Positions 1-7,919 of a stretch of DNA of 64,000 bases are shown in pieces. Source of the stretch: Rhodanobacter lindaniclasticus. GTDB taxonomy: Bacteria; Pseudomonadota; Gammaproteobacteria; Xanthomonadales; Rhodanobacteraceae. The DNA lies in assembly GCF_004799035.1 (NCBI RefSeq), contig NZ_MWIO01000013.1, positions 1 to 64,000 of the forward strand. The letters run 5' to 3'. The notes under the pieces were generated by a model. That model worked only from the letters and a program-made list of their open reading frames with translations. It made no database searches and was not told the DNA's origin. Each line of letters opens with the position of its first letter. Position 1 is the first letter of the stretch. A program made the translations under genes and the position numbers.

Positions 1-30
1 TAGGCACTCTCAGCTGGGTGTAACCGCCAT

Positions 31-759
31 CTACAACACCGCCGCCGTGCCCAGCAACCAGCACAGCAGCGGCGCCAGCAGCAGCTTCCAGCCCAGCCCC
101 CAGGCAGCCGCGCCGAGCTGGCGCTGGCCGGGGTGGAACTTGAACTGCAGGCCGACCGAGAACAGCGCCAGCGGCGTCAAGGTGGCACCGATCGGCGCGA
201 ACACCCCGTCGAGCCACCCCGGCCAGCCGCCGAGACGGCCCACCACGATGCCCAGCAACAGGGCGAGGAACGGGGGAAACGAAAACACGCGGCGCAGCAT
301 CGGACGCAGCTGCGGCGTACGACCCGCGTACAGCGACGCCACCACGATGCCCGCCGACGCCAGCACCGGAAACGCGCCGAGCTGGTCGGCGACCACCGCC
401 AGCGACAAGCCGGCCTTGCCGTGCAGCGCCTGCACCATCGGATAGCCCATGTAGGCGGTGTTGCCCAGCCCGCACACCAGGATCAGCGACCCGGTGCGCT
501 GCCGCGACCAGCCCAGCCGCGGGCCGAGCAGGCCGAACAGCAGCCACGCGCCGCCGAAGGTGAGCCACATCGCAGCCACCACGAACCACAGGTCGGCGTT
601 GAACTTCAGCTTCGGAATCAGCTCCAGCACCAGCGCCGCCAGCGCCACGTTCAGCACCCACCAGTTGATGCCCTGCACGATGCCCGCCGGCGGCCGCGCG
701 AAACGCGCCACCACGACGCCGAGCAGCAGGCAGACGAACAGCAGCAGCAAGGCACTCAT
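31..759 (-). CDS. AEC-type (auxin efflux carrier) membrane transporter, C-terminus short
   Basis: The 242-residue protein is almost wholly hydrophobic, with about eight likely membrane helices. It resembles the AEC/malonate-type permease family, inner-membrane carriers for small organic acids; the motif GNTAYMGYPMVQAL near the middle is typical of that family. The ATG at 759 is used; an upstream in-frame ATG at 792 would add 11 residues, and neither has a good Shine-Dalgarno. Family members usually run to about 300 residues, so roughly 60 residues (the last two helices) appear to be missing. The frame stops at 31-33, but a neighbouring frame stays open to the window edge and reads VVDGGYTQLRVP, which looks like the expected continuation. 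A frameshift (real or sequencing error) is therefore likely. Substrate unknown. Confidence 0.7.
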   Translation of the reverse strand: MSALLLLFVCLLLGVVVARFARPPAGIVQGINWWVLNVALAALVLELIPKLKFNADLWFVVAAMWLTFGGAWLLFGLLGPRLGWSRQRTGSLILVCGLGNTAYMGYPMVQALHGKAGLSLAVVADQLGAFPVLASAGIVVASLYAGRTPQLRPMLRRVFSFPPFLALLLGIVVGRLGGWPGWLDGVFAPIGATLTPLALFSVGLQFKFHPGQRQLGAAAWGLGWKLLLAPLLCWLLGTAAVL

Positions 760-836
760 GGGATGCGCACGGACTCGGACAAAGAGCGTCATTAGACGCG
801 AAAAGCGCCGCCGACCGAAAGGCGCGACGGCTGGGC

Positions 837-842
837 GATAAT
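837..842 (+). promoter_or_regulatory. possible -10 hexamer (GATAAT) of the kinase gene
   Basis: GATAAT lies 7 bp before the ATG at 850, so a transcript started from it would begin at or next to the start codon and be essentially leaderless. No convincing -35 was seen 16-18 bp upstream. Confidence 0.3.
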
Positions 843-849
843 CGTGCGG

Positions 850-2004
850 ATGCCAAAGCCGACCTCCCCTGCAGACACCGATCATCTCGTGCATGGCCTG
901 GCCGGCAGCGACATCGCGCCCGACTGGCCCCCTCTGGTTGTGCCTGAGCTGCGCTCGCTGCTGCACCGCTTTCCGCAAGCTGGCGCCTTGCAGCGTGTCG
1001 TCTGGCACAGCCCGCGCCCACTGTCGGCGGCGTGCCTGGTCGACACCGACGCCGGCACGCTGTTCGTCAAGCGCCATCACCGGCAGGTGCGCTCGGCCGC
1101 TGCGCTGGCAGAGGAACACCGTTACATCGCGCACCTGCGCCGACACGAACTGCCCCTGGCCGCGGTGCTTTGCGACGGCGAAGGCCACTCCGCCATCGCG
1201 ATCGGCGACTGGGTCTACGAAGTGCATCGGCGCGCGGCGGGCATCGACCTGTACCGCGAGCTGGTCTCGTGGCAGCCATTGCCGGACCCCAGCCACGCAC
1301 GCTGCGCCGGCCGCATGCTGGCGCGGCTGCATGACGCCGGCGCCGACTATGCCGCGCCCCAACGCAGCACGCATATCCTGGTCGCGCGCAGCGAACTGAT
1401 CGCCGCTGCCGATCCGGTCGCGGCACTGGCAGCGCAGTTGCCGCAGCGGCCGGGCCTCGCCGATTACCTGCACGGGCGGCCTTGGCAGCGCGAATTCGCC
1501 GACCTGCTCTTGCCATGGCACGAGCGCCTGCAGCCGACGCTGGCGCAGCAGCCGCGGCTGTGGACGCACGGCGACTGGCACGCCTCCAACCTGTGCTGGA
1601 GCGGTCGTGGCGACGATGCCGACATCACCGCCGTGCTCGATTTCGGCCTGGCCGCCGCGAACTGCGCGTTGTTCGACCTCGCCACCGCGATCGAACGCAA
1701 TGCGATCGCGTGGCTGGCGCTGGATACCGGTGCGGCGGCGATCCATCTGCCGATCGCCCGCGCACTGATCGAGGGCTATCGCGAGATCCGCCCCCTTGCC
1801 CGCGACGAACTGCAACTGCTGGCCGACCTGCTGCCGCTGGTGCACGTGGATTTCGCCCTGTCCGAAGTGGAGTACTTCCACGCCATCACGCATGCACCCG
1901 CGCATGCCGACGTCGCCTGGGGCACCTTCCTGCGTGGGCACGCGGCGTGGTTCGCCACGGCGCCGGGACAGGCGCTGCTGCACGGCATCCGCGCGTTGGC
2001 GTGA
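850..2004 (+). CDS. APH/choline-kinase family phosphotransferase (possible thiamine kinase)
   Basis: The 384-residue protein has the aminoglycoside phosphotransferase (APH) fold signature: the catalytic loop HGDWHASNL at about residues 240-248 and the metal-binding LDFG near 264, in a region rich in helical C-lobe sequence. Such enzymes phosphorylate small hydroxyl substrates such as thiamine, choline, aminosugars or aminoglycosides. A GTG at 844 could also start it; ATG 850 is preferred because a possible -10 lies just upstream. It ends 50 bp before a TPP riboswitch that controls a receptor and permease of the thiamine type, so a salvage kinase acting on imported thiamine is a reasonable guess. 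The substrate is not shown by the sequence. Confidence 0.65.
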   Translation: MPKPTSPADTDHLVHGLAGSDIAPDWPPLVVPELRSLLHRFPQAGALQRVVWHSPRPLSAACLVDTDAGTLFVKRHHRQVRSAAALAEEHRYIAHLRRHELPLAAVLCDGEGHSAIAIGDWVYEVHRRAAGIDLYRELVSWQPLPDPSHARCAGRMLARLHDAGADYAAPQRSTHILVARSELIAAADPVAALAAQLPQRPGLADYLHGRPWQREFADLLLPWHERLQPTLAQQPRLWTHGDWHASNLCWSGRGDDADITAVLDFGLAAANCALFDLATAIERNAIAWLALDTGAAAIHLPIARALIEGYREIRPLARDELQLLADLLPLVHVDFALSEVEYFHAITHAPAHADVAWGTFLRGHAAWFATAPGQALLHGIRALA

Positions 2005-2053
2005 GGTCCGCCGGTTCGCATGGACCCCGTTCCATGCTTCAATAGCGGTCTTG

Positions 2054-2132
2054 AAGCGGGGGTGCCCGGCAAAATGCCGGGCTGAGAGAGTCCCTTGGAA
2101 CCTGATCCGGTTTGTACCGGCGTAGGGAGCTT
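2054..2132 (+). promoter_or_regulatory. TPP (THI-box) riboswitch aptamer
   Basis: The conserved THI-box segments are present in order: GGGGGTGCCC (2058-2067), a variable stem, GGGCTGAGAG (2080-2089), CCCTTGGAACCTGATC (2092-2107) and CGTAGGGA (2121-2128). The P1 helix AAGC/GCTT (2054-2057 with 2129-2132) closes it. It lies 70 bp upstream of the TonB-dependent receptor start. TPP riboswitches lower expression when thiamine pyrophosphate is plentiful. A small hairpin at 2145-2158 follows the aptamer, but no clear terminator with a T-run was seen, so translational control is possible. Confidence 0.93.
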
Positions 2133-2202
2133 GCAGAGTCGAATCGTTCTCGCGAACGTGCCGGCTCGCCGTCGCTTCGTCCATCACCCGAAGACGACGA
2201 CG

Positions 2203-4380
2203 ATGACCCGCACTCCGCTCACGCTTGCCCTGCTTGCCGCCCTTGCCGCCACCAGCGCAGCCGCCACCGGCAGCGCCACCGCGCAACCCGAAACCCCGCA
2301 GGCCGTCGACCTGGCCACCGTGCATGTGCGCGGCCACGCACCGGAGCATCCGCGTGACAGCGGCATCGACAGCTACGGCCGCGCCTCCCTGCACGACACG
2401 CCGGCCTCGATCACCGTGGTGGCGCGCCAGCAGCTCGACGACCGGCAGATCCGCACGCTCAGCGAGCTGGCCCGCGAGGATGCCGCGCTGGGCGACAACT
2501 ACGCGCCGGTCGGCTACTACCAGGACATCGCGATTCGCGGCTACGTGCTGGACCCGGCCACCGGCTTTCGCAGCAACGGCCTGACCATCGCCGGCGAGCA
2601 GAAGGTGCCGCTGGAAGACGTGCAGCAGGTGCAGATCCTGAAAGGCCTGGCCGGGCTGGAAGCGGGCGTGATGGAGCCCGGCGGCGTGGTCAATTACGTC
2701 AGCAAGCGACCGGCCGACGTGCGCAGCATCACCCTGGGCACCGATTCGCACGGCTCGCGCCACGTCGCGGTCGACCTCGGCGGCTGGCTCACGCCGCAGT
2801 TCGGCGTGCGCATCAACGCGGCCCACGAGGACATCCATTCGTTCGTGCACCACGCCGACGGCCGGCGCAGCATGCTTGCGCTGGCGGCGGAGTGGAAGAT
2901 CAGCGAGCGCACCACGCTGGAGCTGGACGGCAACTACCAGACCAGCGGCCAGCGTTCGGTGTCGGGCTACCAGTTGCTCGGCGGCACCACGCTGCCGGCG
3001 CACCCGGACGCCACGCGCATGCTCGGCTATCAGCCGTGGCAGCAGCCGGTGGGCATCCAGTCGTCCAACAGCAGCGTGCGCGTCGAACATGCCTTCAATG
3101 ACGACTGGCGCGTGCGCGTCGCCGGCGGCCACAGCCGCAGCGTGATCGACGACAACGTGGCGTTCGCCTACGGCTGCTTCTATGCCAGCGAATGTGCCGA
3201 CGGCAGCGTGCCCGGCTGGTTCTTCGCGCCGAACGGCGACTACGACATCTACGATTTCCGCAGCCCCGACGACACCCGCGTCAGCGACGAGGCCCGCGCC
3301 GTGCTTGAAGGCCGTTTCGCCACCGGCGCGCTGAGCCACGAACTGAGCCTCGGCGCCAGCGCGTTCCGCCGCACCATCGACCGCCGCGCCTATGTCTACG
3401 ACTACGTCGGCACCGGCAACATCGACCAGCTCGACCCGCCGGTCTTCGCCCCCTCGCCCAACCAGCCCGGTCCCTCGGAGCGTCGGCTCACCAGTTGGCA
3501 GCACTCGCTGTTCGCGCTGGATCGCATGCACCTGGGCGAGCACTGGCAGCTGATCGCCGGCGCCCGCCTCGCACGCCTGCACGAGCGCAGCTACGACGAC
3601 GGCGGCGCACCCGAGCGCACCACCCGCCTGCGCAAGGCATTGCCGCAGGCCGCCGTGCTGTGGCAGCCGAACGCACCGACCACCGTTTACCTGAGCTACA
3701 GCGAAGGCCTGTCGTTGGGCACCGAGGCGCCGTACTGGACCAGCAACGGCGGCACTACGCTGGGGCCGCGCCTGTCGCGCCAGCTCGAAGCCGGCGTGAA
3801 GCTGCAGGCCAGCGACGCGCTGGCGCTGAGCGGCGCGCTCTACCGCATCCACCAGCCCTACCAGTTCGCCCGGCCGGACGGCACGCCCGAAGGATTCACT
3901 TTCGTGCAGCAGGGCGATGAAGTGCATACCGGCGTCGAGCTGGGTGCGAACGGCCGGATCGGCGACAACCTGCGCGTGATCGCCAGCGCCAGCGTCATCC
4001 AGGCCCGCGCCGAAGGCAGTGGCACGCCTTCGTATGAGGGCCACCAGCTGATCAACGTGCCGCGCCTGCGCACGGCCGTGTTCCTCGACTACCGCCTGCC
4101 GTTCGCGCCGGCCCTGAGCCTGCTCGGCGGCTGGCGCCACGCCTCGGCCAACGTCGCCACGCCCGAAGGCACCGTGCGCGTGCCGGCCTACGACGTGTTC
4201 GATGCCGGCCTGCGCTACACCACGCCATGGCGCGGCCACGCGCTGACCTGGCGGCTGTCGGTGGACAATGTGTTCAACCACTTCTACTGGCGCGACACCG
4301 GTTCGGTCGGCGGCGATCGCTACCTGTTCCCGGGCGCGCCGCGGCTGGCGCGGCTCTCCGTCAGCTACGACTTCCAGTGA
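2203..4380 (+). CDS. TonB-dependent outer-membrane receptor, TPP-regulated (thiamine-type)
   Basis: This 725-residue outer-membrane protein begins with a signal peptide (MTRTPLTLALLAALAATSAA), followed by a plug domain (about residues 55-175, with DTPASITVVARQQL and EPGGVVNYVSKRP) and a long beta-barrel ending in the outer-membrane signature YDFQ. The ATG at 2203 is chosen because the signal peptide starts there and upstream codons belong to the riboswitch leader. The barrel architecture is that of siderophore receptors, but the TPP riboswitch immediately upstream and the overlapping PnuT-like permease indicate uptake of thiamine or a precursor across the outer membrane, energised by TonB-ExbBD. 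Substrate is inferred from regulation and context. Confidence 0.85.
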   Translation: MTRTPLTLALLAALAATSAAATGSATAQPETPQAVDLATVHVRGHAPEHPRDSGIDSYGRASLHDTPASITVVARQQLDDRQIRTLSELAREDAALGDNYAPVGYYQDIAIRGYVLDPATGFRSNGLTIAGEQKVPLEDVQQVQILKGLAGLEAGVMEPGGVVNYVSKRPADVRSITLGTDSHGSRHVAVDLGGWLTPQFGVRINAAHEDIHSFVHHADGRRSMLALAAEWKISERTTLELDGNYQTSGQRSVSGYQLLGGTTLPAHPDATRMLGYQPWQQPVGIQSSNSSVRVEHAFNDDWRVRVAGGHSRSVIDDNVAFAYGCFYASECADGSVPGWFFAPNGDYDIYDFRSPDDTRVSDEARAVLEGRFATGALSHELSLGASAFRRTIDRRAYVYDYVGTGNIDQLDPPVFAPSPNQPGPSERRLTSWQHSLFALDRMHLGEHWQLIAGARLARLHERSYDDGGAPERTTRLRKALPQAAVLWQPNAPTTVYLSYSEGLSLGTEAPYWTSNGGTTLGPRLSRQLEAGVKLQASDALALSGALYRIHQPYQFARPDGTPEGFTFVQQGDEVHTGVELGANGRIGDNLRVIASASVIQARAEGSGTPSYEGHQLINVPRLRTAVFLDYRLPFAPALSLLGGWRHASANVATPEGTVRVPAYDVFDAGLRYTTPWRGHALTWRLSVDNVFNHFYWRDTGSVGGDRYLFPGAPRLARLSVSYDFQ

Positions 4381-4943
4381 TCTGGATCGAACTCGCCGGT
4401 GCGCTGGTCAGCGCCTGGGCCGTCTGGCTCACCGCCAGGCGACGGCCGTGGTGCTGGCCGGTCGGGCTGCTCTCGGTGCTGGTCTACGGCTGGATCTTCA
4501 TCGACGCCAGGCTGTATTCCGACGCCCTGCTTCAGCTCGCCTTCGCCGGCCTGATCGTTTACGGCTGGCGACGCTGGCTGCAGAACCTGGGGGACGATGG
4601 CCGCGTGCAACTTGCACCGCTGCCGGTGACGCAGGCGATCGGCCACGTGGCGATCGGTGCAATCGCCGCCTTGCTGCTCGGCTACGTGATGCATCGCTGG
4701 ACCGACGCCGCACTGCCCTGGCTGGACGCGGCACTCACCGCCTTCAGCCTGGTCGCGCAGTGGTGGCAGGGCCGCCGCCACATCGCGGCGTGGTGGCTGT
4801 GGATCGCGGTCGACGTGATCTATGTCGGCGAGTACATCTACAAGCACCTGCTGATCACCTCGGTGCTCTACGCCGGCTTCGTGGTGCTGGCGGCGATCGG
4901 CTTGCGCGCGTGGCGGCAGGTCGGGCGCGCCGCTGCGGCCTGA
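4377..4943 (+). CDS. pnuT: PnuC/PnuT-family permease, probable thiamine transporter
   Basis: A 188-residue inner-membrane protein with about seven hydrophobic segments. It carries the PnuC-family region WWLWIAVDVIYVGEYIYK near the C-terminus, where related NMN/vitamin facilitators have conserved Trp residues contacting the substrate. The GTG start at 4377 overlaps the receptor stop by 4 bp (GTGA), indicating translational coupling in one TPP-riboswitch operon. PnuT members of this family are established thiamine transporters found under TPP control; PnuC proper carries nicotinamide riboside. Trapping of the vitamin would then need a kinase, and the APH-type kinase just upstream is a candidate. 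Confidence 0.85.
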   Translation: MIWIELAGALVSAWAVWLTARRRPWCWPVGLLSVLVYGWIFIDARLYSDALLQLAFAGLIVYGWRRWLQNLGDDGRVQLAPLPVTQAIGHVAIGAIAALLLGYVMHRWTDAALPWLDAALTAFSLVAQWWQGRRHIAAWWLWIAVDVIYVGEYIYKHLLITSVLYAGFVVLAAIGLRAWRQVGRAAAA

Positions 4944-5005
4944 TTTCACGGCACGCTGCGCCCGTCGGGGCACAATGGGCGAATCCGCAACCAGGACGAA
5001 ACACC

Positions 5006-5710
5006 ATGCCCGATCTGTCCCGTTTCCCGATCACCGCGCGCTGGCCAGCGCGGTACCCCGAACGCATCCAGCTGTATTCGCTCAACACGCCCAACGGCGT
5101 GAAGGCGTCGATCATGCTGGAGGAAACCGGGTTGCCGTACGAGCCGCACCTGGTCGACATCACCAACGACGAAAGCCACACGCCGGAGTTCCTGTCGCTC
5201 AACCCCAACGGCAAGATTCCCGCGATCATCGACCCCGACGGCCCCGGCGGCGAGCCGCTGGCGCTGTTCGAGTCCGGCGCCATTCTGCTGTATCTGGCCG
5301 ACAAGACCGGCCGCTTCATTCCCGCCGAACCCGCGCGGCACTGGGAGTGCATCCAGTGGGTGTTTTTCCAGATGGCTTCGATCGGCCCGATGTTCGGCCA
5401 GGTCGGCTATTTCAACAAATTCGCCGGCAGGGAGATCGCCGACAAGCGTCCGCTGGAGCGCTACGTCAACGAATCGAAACGGCTGCTCGCCGTGCTCGAA
5501 GACCGCCTCGCAGGCCGCGACTGGATCATGGGCGACGACTACACCATCGCCGACGTCGCCACGCTGGGCTGGGTGAACAACCTGATCACCTTCTACGAGG
5601 CGCGCGAGCTGGTCGACTACGACCGCCTCGTGCACGTGCCCACCTGGCTGGAGCGCGGCATGGCGCGGCCGGCGGTGGCGCGCGGCCTGCAGATCCCGCG
5701 GCGCGGCTGA
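5006..5710 (+). CDS. glutathione S-transferase-like disulfide-bond oxidoreductase (YghU/YfcG type)
   Basis: This 234-residue cytosolic protein has an N-terminal thioredoxin-like domain (residues about 18-100, with LYSLNTPNGVKASIMLEE, the cis-proline region GKIPAI and the ESGAI motif) and an all-helical C-terminal GST domain (about 115-220, with the N-capping motif YTIADVA). The opening PITARWPARYPERIQL resembles YghU/YfcG, nu-class enzymes that use glutathione to reduce disulfides or peroxides. The ATG at 5006 has AGGA 10-13 bp upstream. CACAAT at about 4971 may be a -10 element. It does not overlap pnuT and probably has its own promoter. Confidence 0.82.
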   Translation: MPDLSRFPITARWPARYPERIQLYSLNTPNGVKASIMLEETGLPYEPHLVDITNDESHTPEFLSLNPNGKIPAIIDPDGPGGEPLALFESGAILLYLADKTGRFIPAEPARHWECIQWVFFQMASIGPMFGQVGYFNKFAGREIADKRPLERYVNESKRLLAVLEDRLAGRDWIMGDDYTIADVATLGWVNNLITFYEARELVDYDRLVHVPTWLERGMARPAVARGLQIPRRG

Positions 5711-5803
5711 ACCGGGCGCCTGTCGGCTGGACGAAGGCGCGCGCCCGGGGCAAGCTTCCAGTCACGCGGCATCCAGCCGCGTTGCCGCACAGTGGCCATC
5801 ACC

Positions 5804-6427
5804 ATGAACGACTCGATCGCCTCATCGTTGCTGCCCGGCCTGGCGCTGGCGTTGTGGCTGCTGGCCCCGGCGGCCGGCGCCCAGGACATCTACAAGTGCC
5901 CGCAGGCCGGCGGCGGCGTGGCCTATACCGATCGCCCCTGCACCGACGGCAAGGGCCAGCTGCTGCACCAGGCGGACGACAGCGAGGTGATCGACCGCTA
6001 CCTGCGCCTGGGCCAGGACGACCTTGCCAGGAAATATGCCCACGCCCGCCATCTCGACGCGCTGTACGAGGAGCGCGTGGCCGCCTATCGGCAGGCACAG
6101 GAGGACGCGGCGCAACGCCGCTACGACGAGGCACTCGCCGCGCAGCAGCGCGAGGACGCCGCACACCAGCAGGCGCAGCTCGACCAGGATGCCGAGCGCG
6201 GCCAGTTGCAGGCCGAGAACGAGGCCTTGCGCCAACAGAACGACCAGTACCGCGAAGCGCTCTCGCAACCCGTGGACGACTACGCGCCGCTGTACTGGGG
6301 CGCGCCGGCACCGCCGTACCGGGATCATCCGCGCCACGACGGCGATCGCGGCCATCGCTGGACACCGCCCAGGCCGCCGACCTACCAGCCGTGCACGCAG
6401 CTTGCGGGTGGCCGGGTGCAGTGCTGA
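5804..6427 (+). CDS. DUF4124-containing secreted protein
   Basis: A 207-residue protein with a signal peptide (about residues 1-27, ending in AGAQ) followed by a short DUF4124 module (DIYKCPQAGGGVAYTDRPC), a small domain with paired Cys common in periplasmic proteins of Xanthomonadales. The middle is charged and predicted coiled-coil (Gln/Glu/Ala-rich, residues about 70-150), and the tail is Pro/His/Arg-rich. The ATG at 5804 is preferred over a GTG at 5792. Function is unknown; the module may bind or sense something in the periplasm. It stands alone and ends 32 bp from the convergent M48 protease gene. Confidence 0.7.
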   Translation: MNDSIASSLLPGLALALWLLAPAAGAQDIYKCPQAGGGVAYTDRPCTDGKGQLLHQADDSEVIDRYLRLGQDDLARKYAHARHLDALYEERVAAYRQAQEDAAQRRYDEALAAQQREDAAHQQAQLDQDAERGQLQAENEALRQQNDQYREALSQPVDDYAPLYWGAPAPPYRDHPRHDGDRGHRWTPPRPPTYQPCTQLAGGRVQC

Positions 6428-6459
6428 ACCCTCGCGACTGAGCCGCGCAGGCGCTCGAT

Positions 6460-7794
6460 TCAGCGTGCCGCTTGCGGTATGTCGGCGCCCTGGCGGCGAA
6501 CCAGGGGGTCATCCAGGTGCTCGGCCTTCCACACCATCGCGCGGTGGATGCGCTGCCAGCCGCTGGGGTGATCGAAGAACAGGAACTCCTCGACCGGGCC
6601 GGGATGCATCTTGCGGTATTCGGACAACTGCACCGCCGCCTGGGCGAAGCCGTCCGGCTGGCGCGCCGCGTTCAGCCCGAACGCGTCGGCCTCGGCCTCC
6701 ATGCTGCGGGTGATGGTGTTGTTCACCGGCGTCATGAAGAACATGAAGATCGCGAACAGCGCCGCGAGCAGCGGCAAGCCCGCCACGTCGCCCACGTCGC
6801 GCAACTGCCAGCGTTCGCCCCAGCGCCGCTGCGCCCAGCCGAAGCCCCAGCGCACGAAGGCAAAGCCGAGCACGATGATGATGCCGAAGAACACGATGCC
6901 CTTGTAGATGTGATTGAGCACGTAGTGGCCCATCTCGTGCCCCAGCACGGCCTTGACCTCTTCGGGCGTGCTGCGCTTGAGCAGGTTGTCGTTGAGGCTG
7001 ATGCGGGTGGTGCCGAACATGCCGCTGACGTTGGCGCTGATGCGCTTGCTTTGCCGCGAGGCGTCGAACCAGTACACGTCCGAGGCGGGGATGCCGTTGG
7101 CGCGCGCCATCGACAGCACCTGCTCCTTCAGCGGGCTCTCCGGCAGCGACTTGTAGGTGTTGAACAGCGGCGAGATGTACACCGGTGCGATGGTGGCCAT
7201 GAACATCACGAACACGATGGCCACGCCGGCGCCCCACACCCACCAGGTGCGCGTGGCCCGGCGGATCACCGCGTAGATCAGCACCAGCGCCAGCGTGCCG
7301 AAGATCAGGCCCACCGCCAGCCCCTTGGCCTGCTCGCCGAGCCAGCCGCCGAGGCTCAGATTCGACAATCCGTATTGGTGCTCACGGAAATAGCCTTCGT
7401 ACAGCGCCCACGGCAGGGTCAGCACGGTCGTCAGCACGATGTATTGCACCGCGTAGATCGCCGTCTGCAGCCAGCGCCAGCGGGTGAGTCGCTCGGCGAA
7501 GTTGCGCATGCGCGCGGAGAGCCGCGTACCGAGCAGCAGCCACGCCACGCCCAGCGCGACCAGCAGGTCCCAACCGGTCAGCCAGTAACCGCCCTCGAAG
7601 TAGGCATCGGAACTGGCCCGCTGCGCCGGCGTCAGCTCGTCCATGTAGGCCTGCGTGGCGGCGTCCACGTCGAACGCCGCGACAGCGGAAACCGCCCGCG
7701 CCGGGGCCGGTGCGGTGGACGACGGCACCGTCTGCGCGTGGATCGCGCCGACGACGAACCAGGCAAGCAACAGCACGCCGAGCAGCTTCTTCAT
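6460..7794 (-). CDS. M48 family membrane metalloprotease (Ste24/CAAX prenyl protease 1-like)
   Basis: A 444-residue integral membrane protease with several hydrophobic segments, the zinc-binding HExxH motif in VLGHEMGHYVLNH (about residues 296-308), and a downstream EAEADAFGL motif supplying the third zinc ligand. This is the Ste24-like architecture rather than the shorter HtpX. An N-terminal signal or anchor (MKKLLGVLLLAWFVVGAIHA) precedes a short linker. The ATG at 7794 has a purine-rich GGGG stretch at proper spacing. In bacteria such enzymes degrade misfolded membrane or envelope proteins; no prenylated substrate is expected. Downstream of it is the convergent DUF4124 gene. Confidence 0.88.
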   Translation of the reverse strand: MKKLLGVLLLAWFVVGAIHAQTVPSSTAPAPARAVSAVAAFDVDAATQAYMDELTPAQRASSDAYFEGGYWLTGWDLLVALGVAWLLLGTRLSARMRNFAERLTRWRWLQTAIYAVQYIVLTTVLTLPWALYEGYFREHQYGLSNLSLGGWLGEQAKGLAVGLIFGTLALVLIYAVIRRATRTWWVWGAGVAIVFVMFMATIAPVYISPLFNTYKSLPESPLKEQVLSMARANGIPASDVYWFDASRQSKRISANVSGMFGTTRISLNDNLLKRSTPEEVKAVLGHEMGHYVLNHIYKGIVFFGIIIVLGFAFVRWGFGWAQRRWGERWQLRDVGDVAGLPLLAALFAIFMFFMTPVNNTITRSMEAEADAFGLNAARQPDGFAQAAVQLSEYRKMHPGPVEEFLFFDHPSGWQRIHRAMVWKAEHLDDPLVRRQGADIPQAAR

Positions 7795-7919
7795 GATGCC
7801 CCCATCCCCATGTGGAGCCCGCACGCTAACCCAAGCGGCGTGCCGTCGCCACCCCCTGCCGGAAAGAAAAGAAAAGCGGGCAGCGTGACGCTGCCCGCCT
7901 TCGAGGCCGCTGTCGCGGA

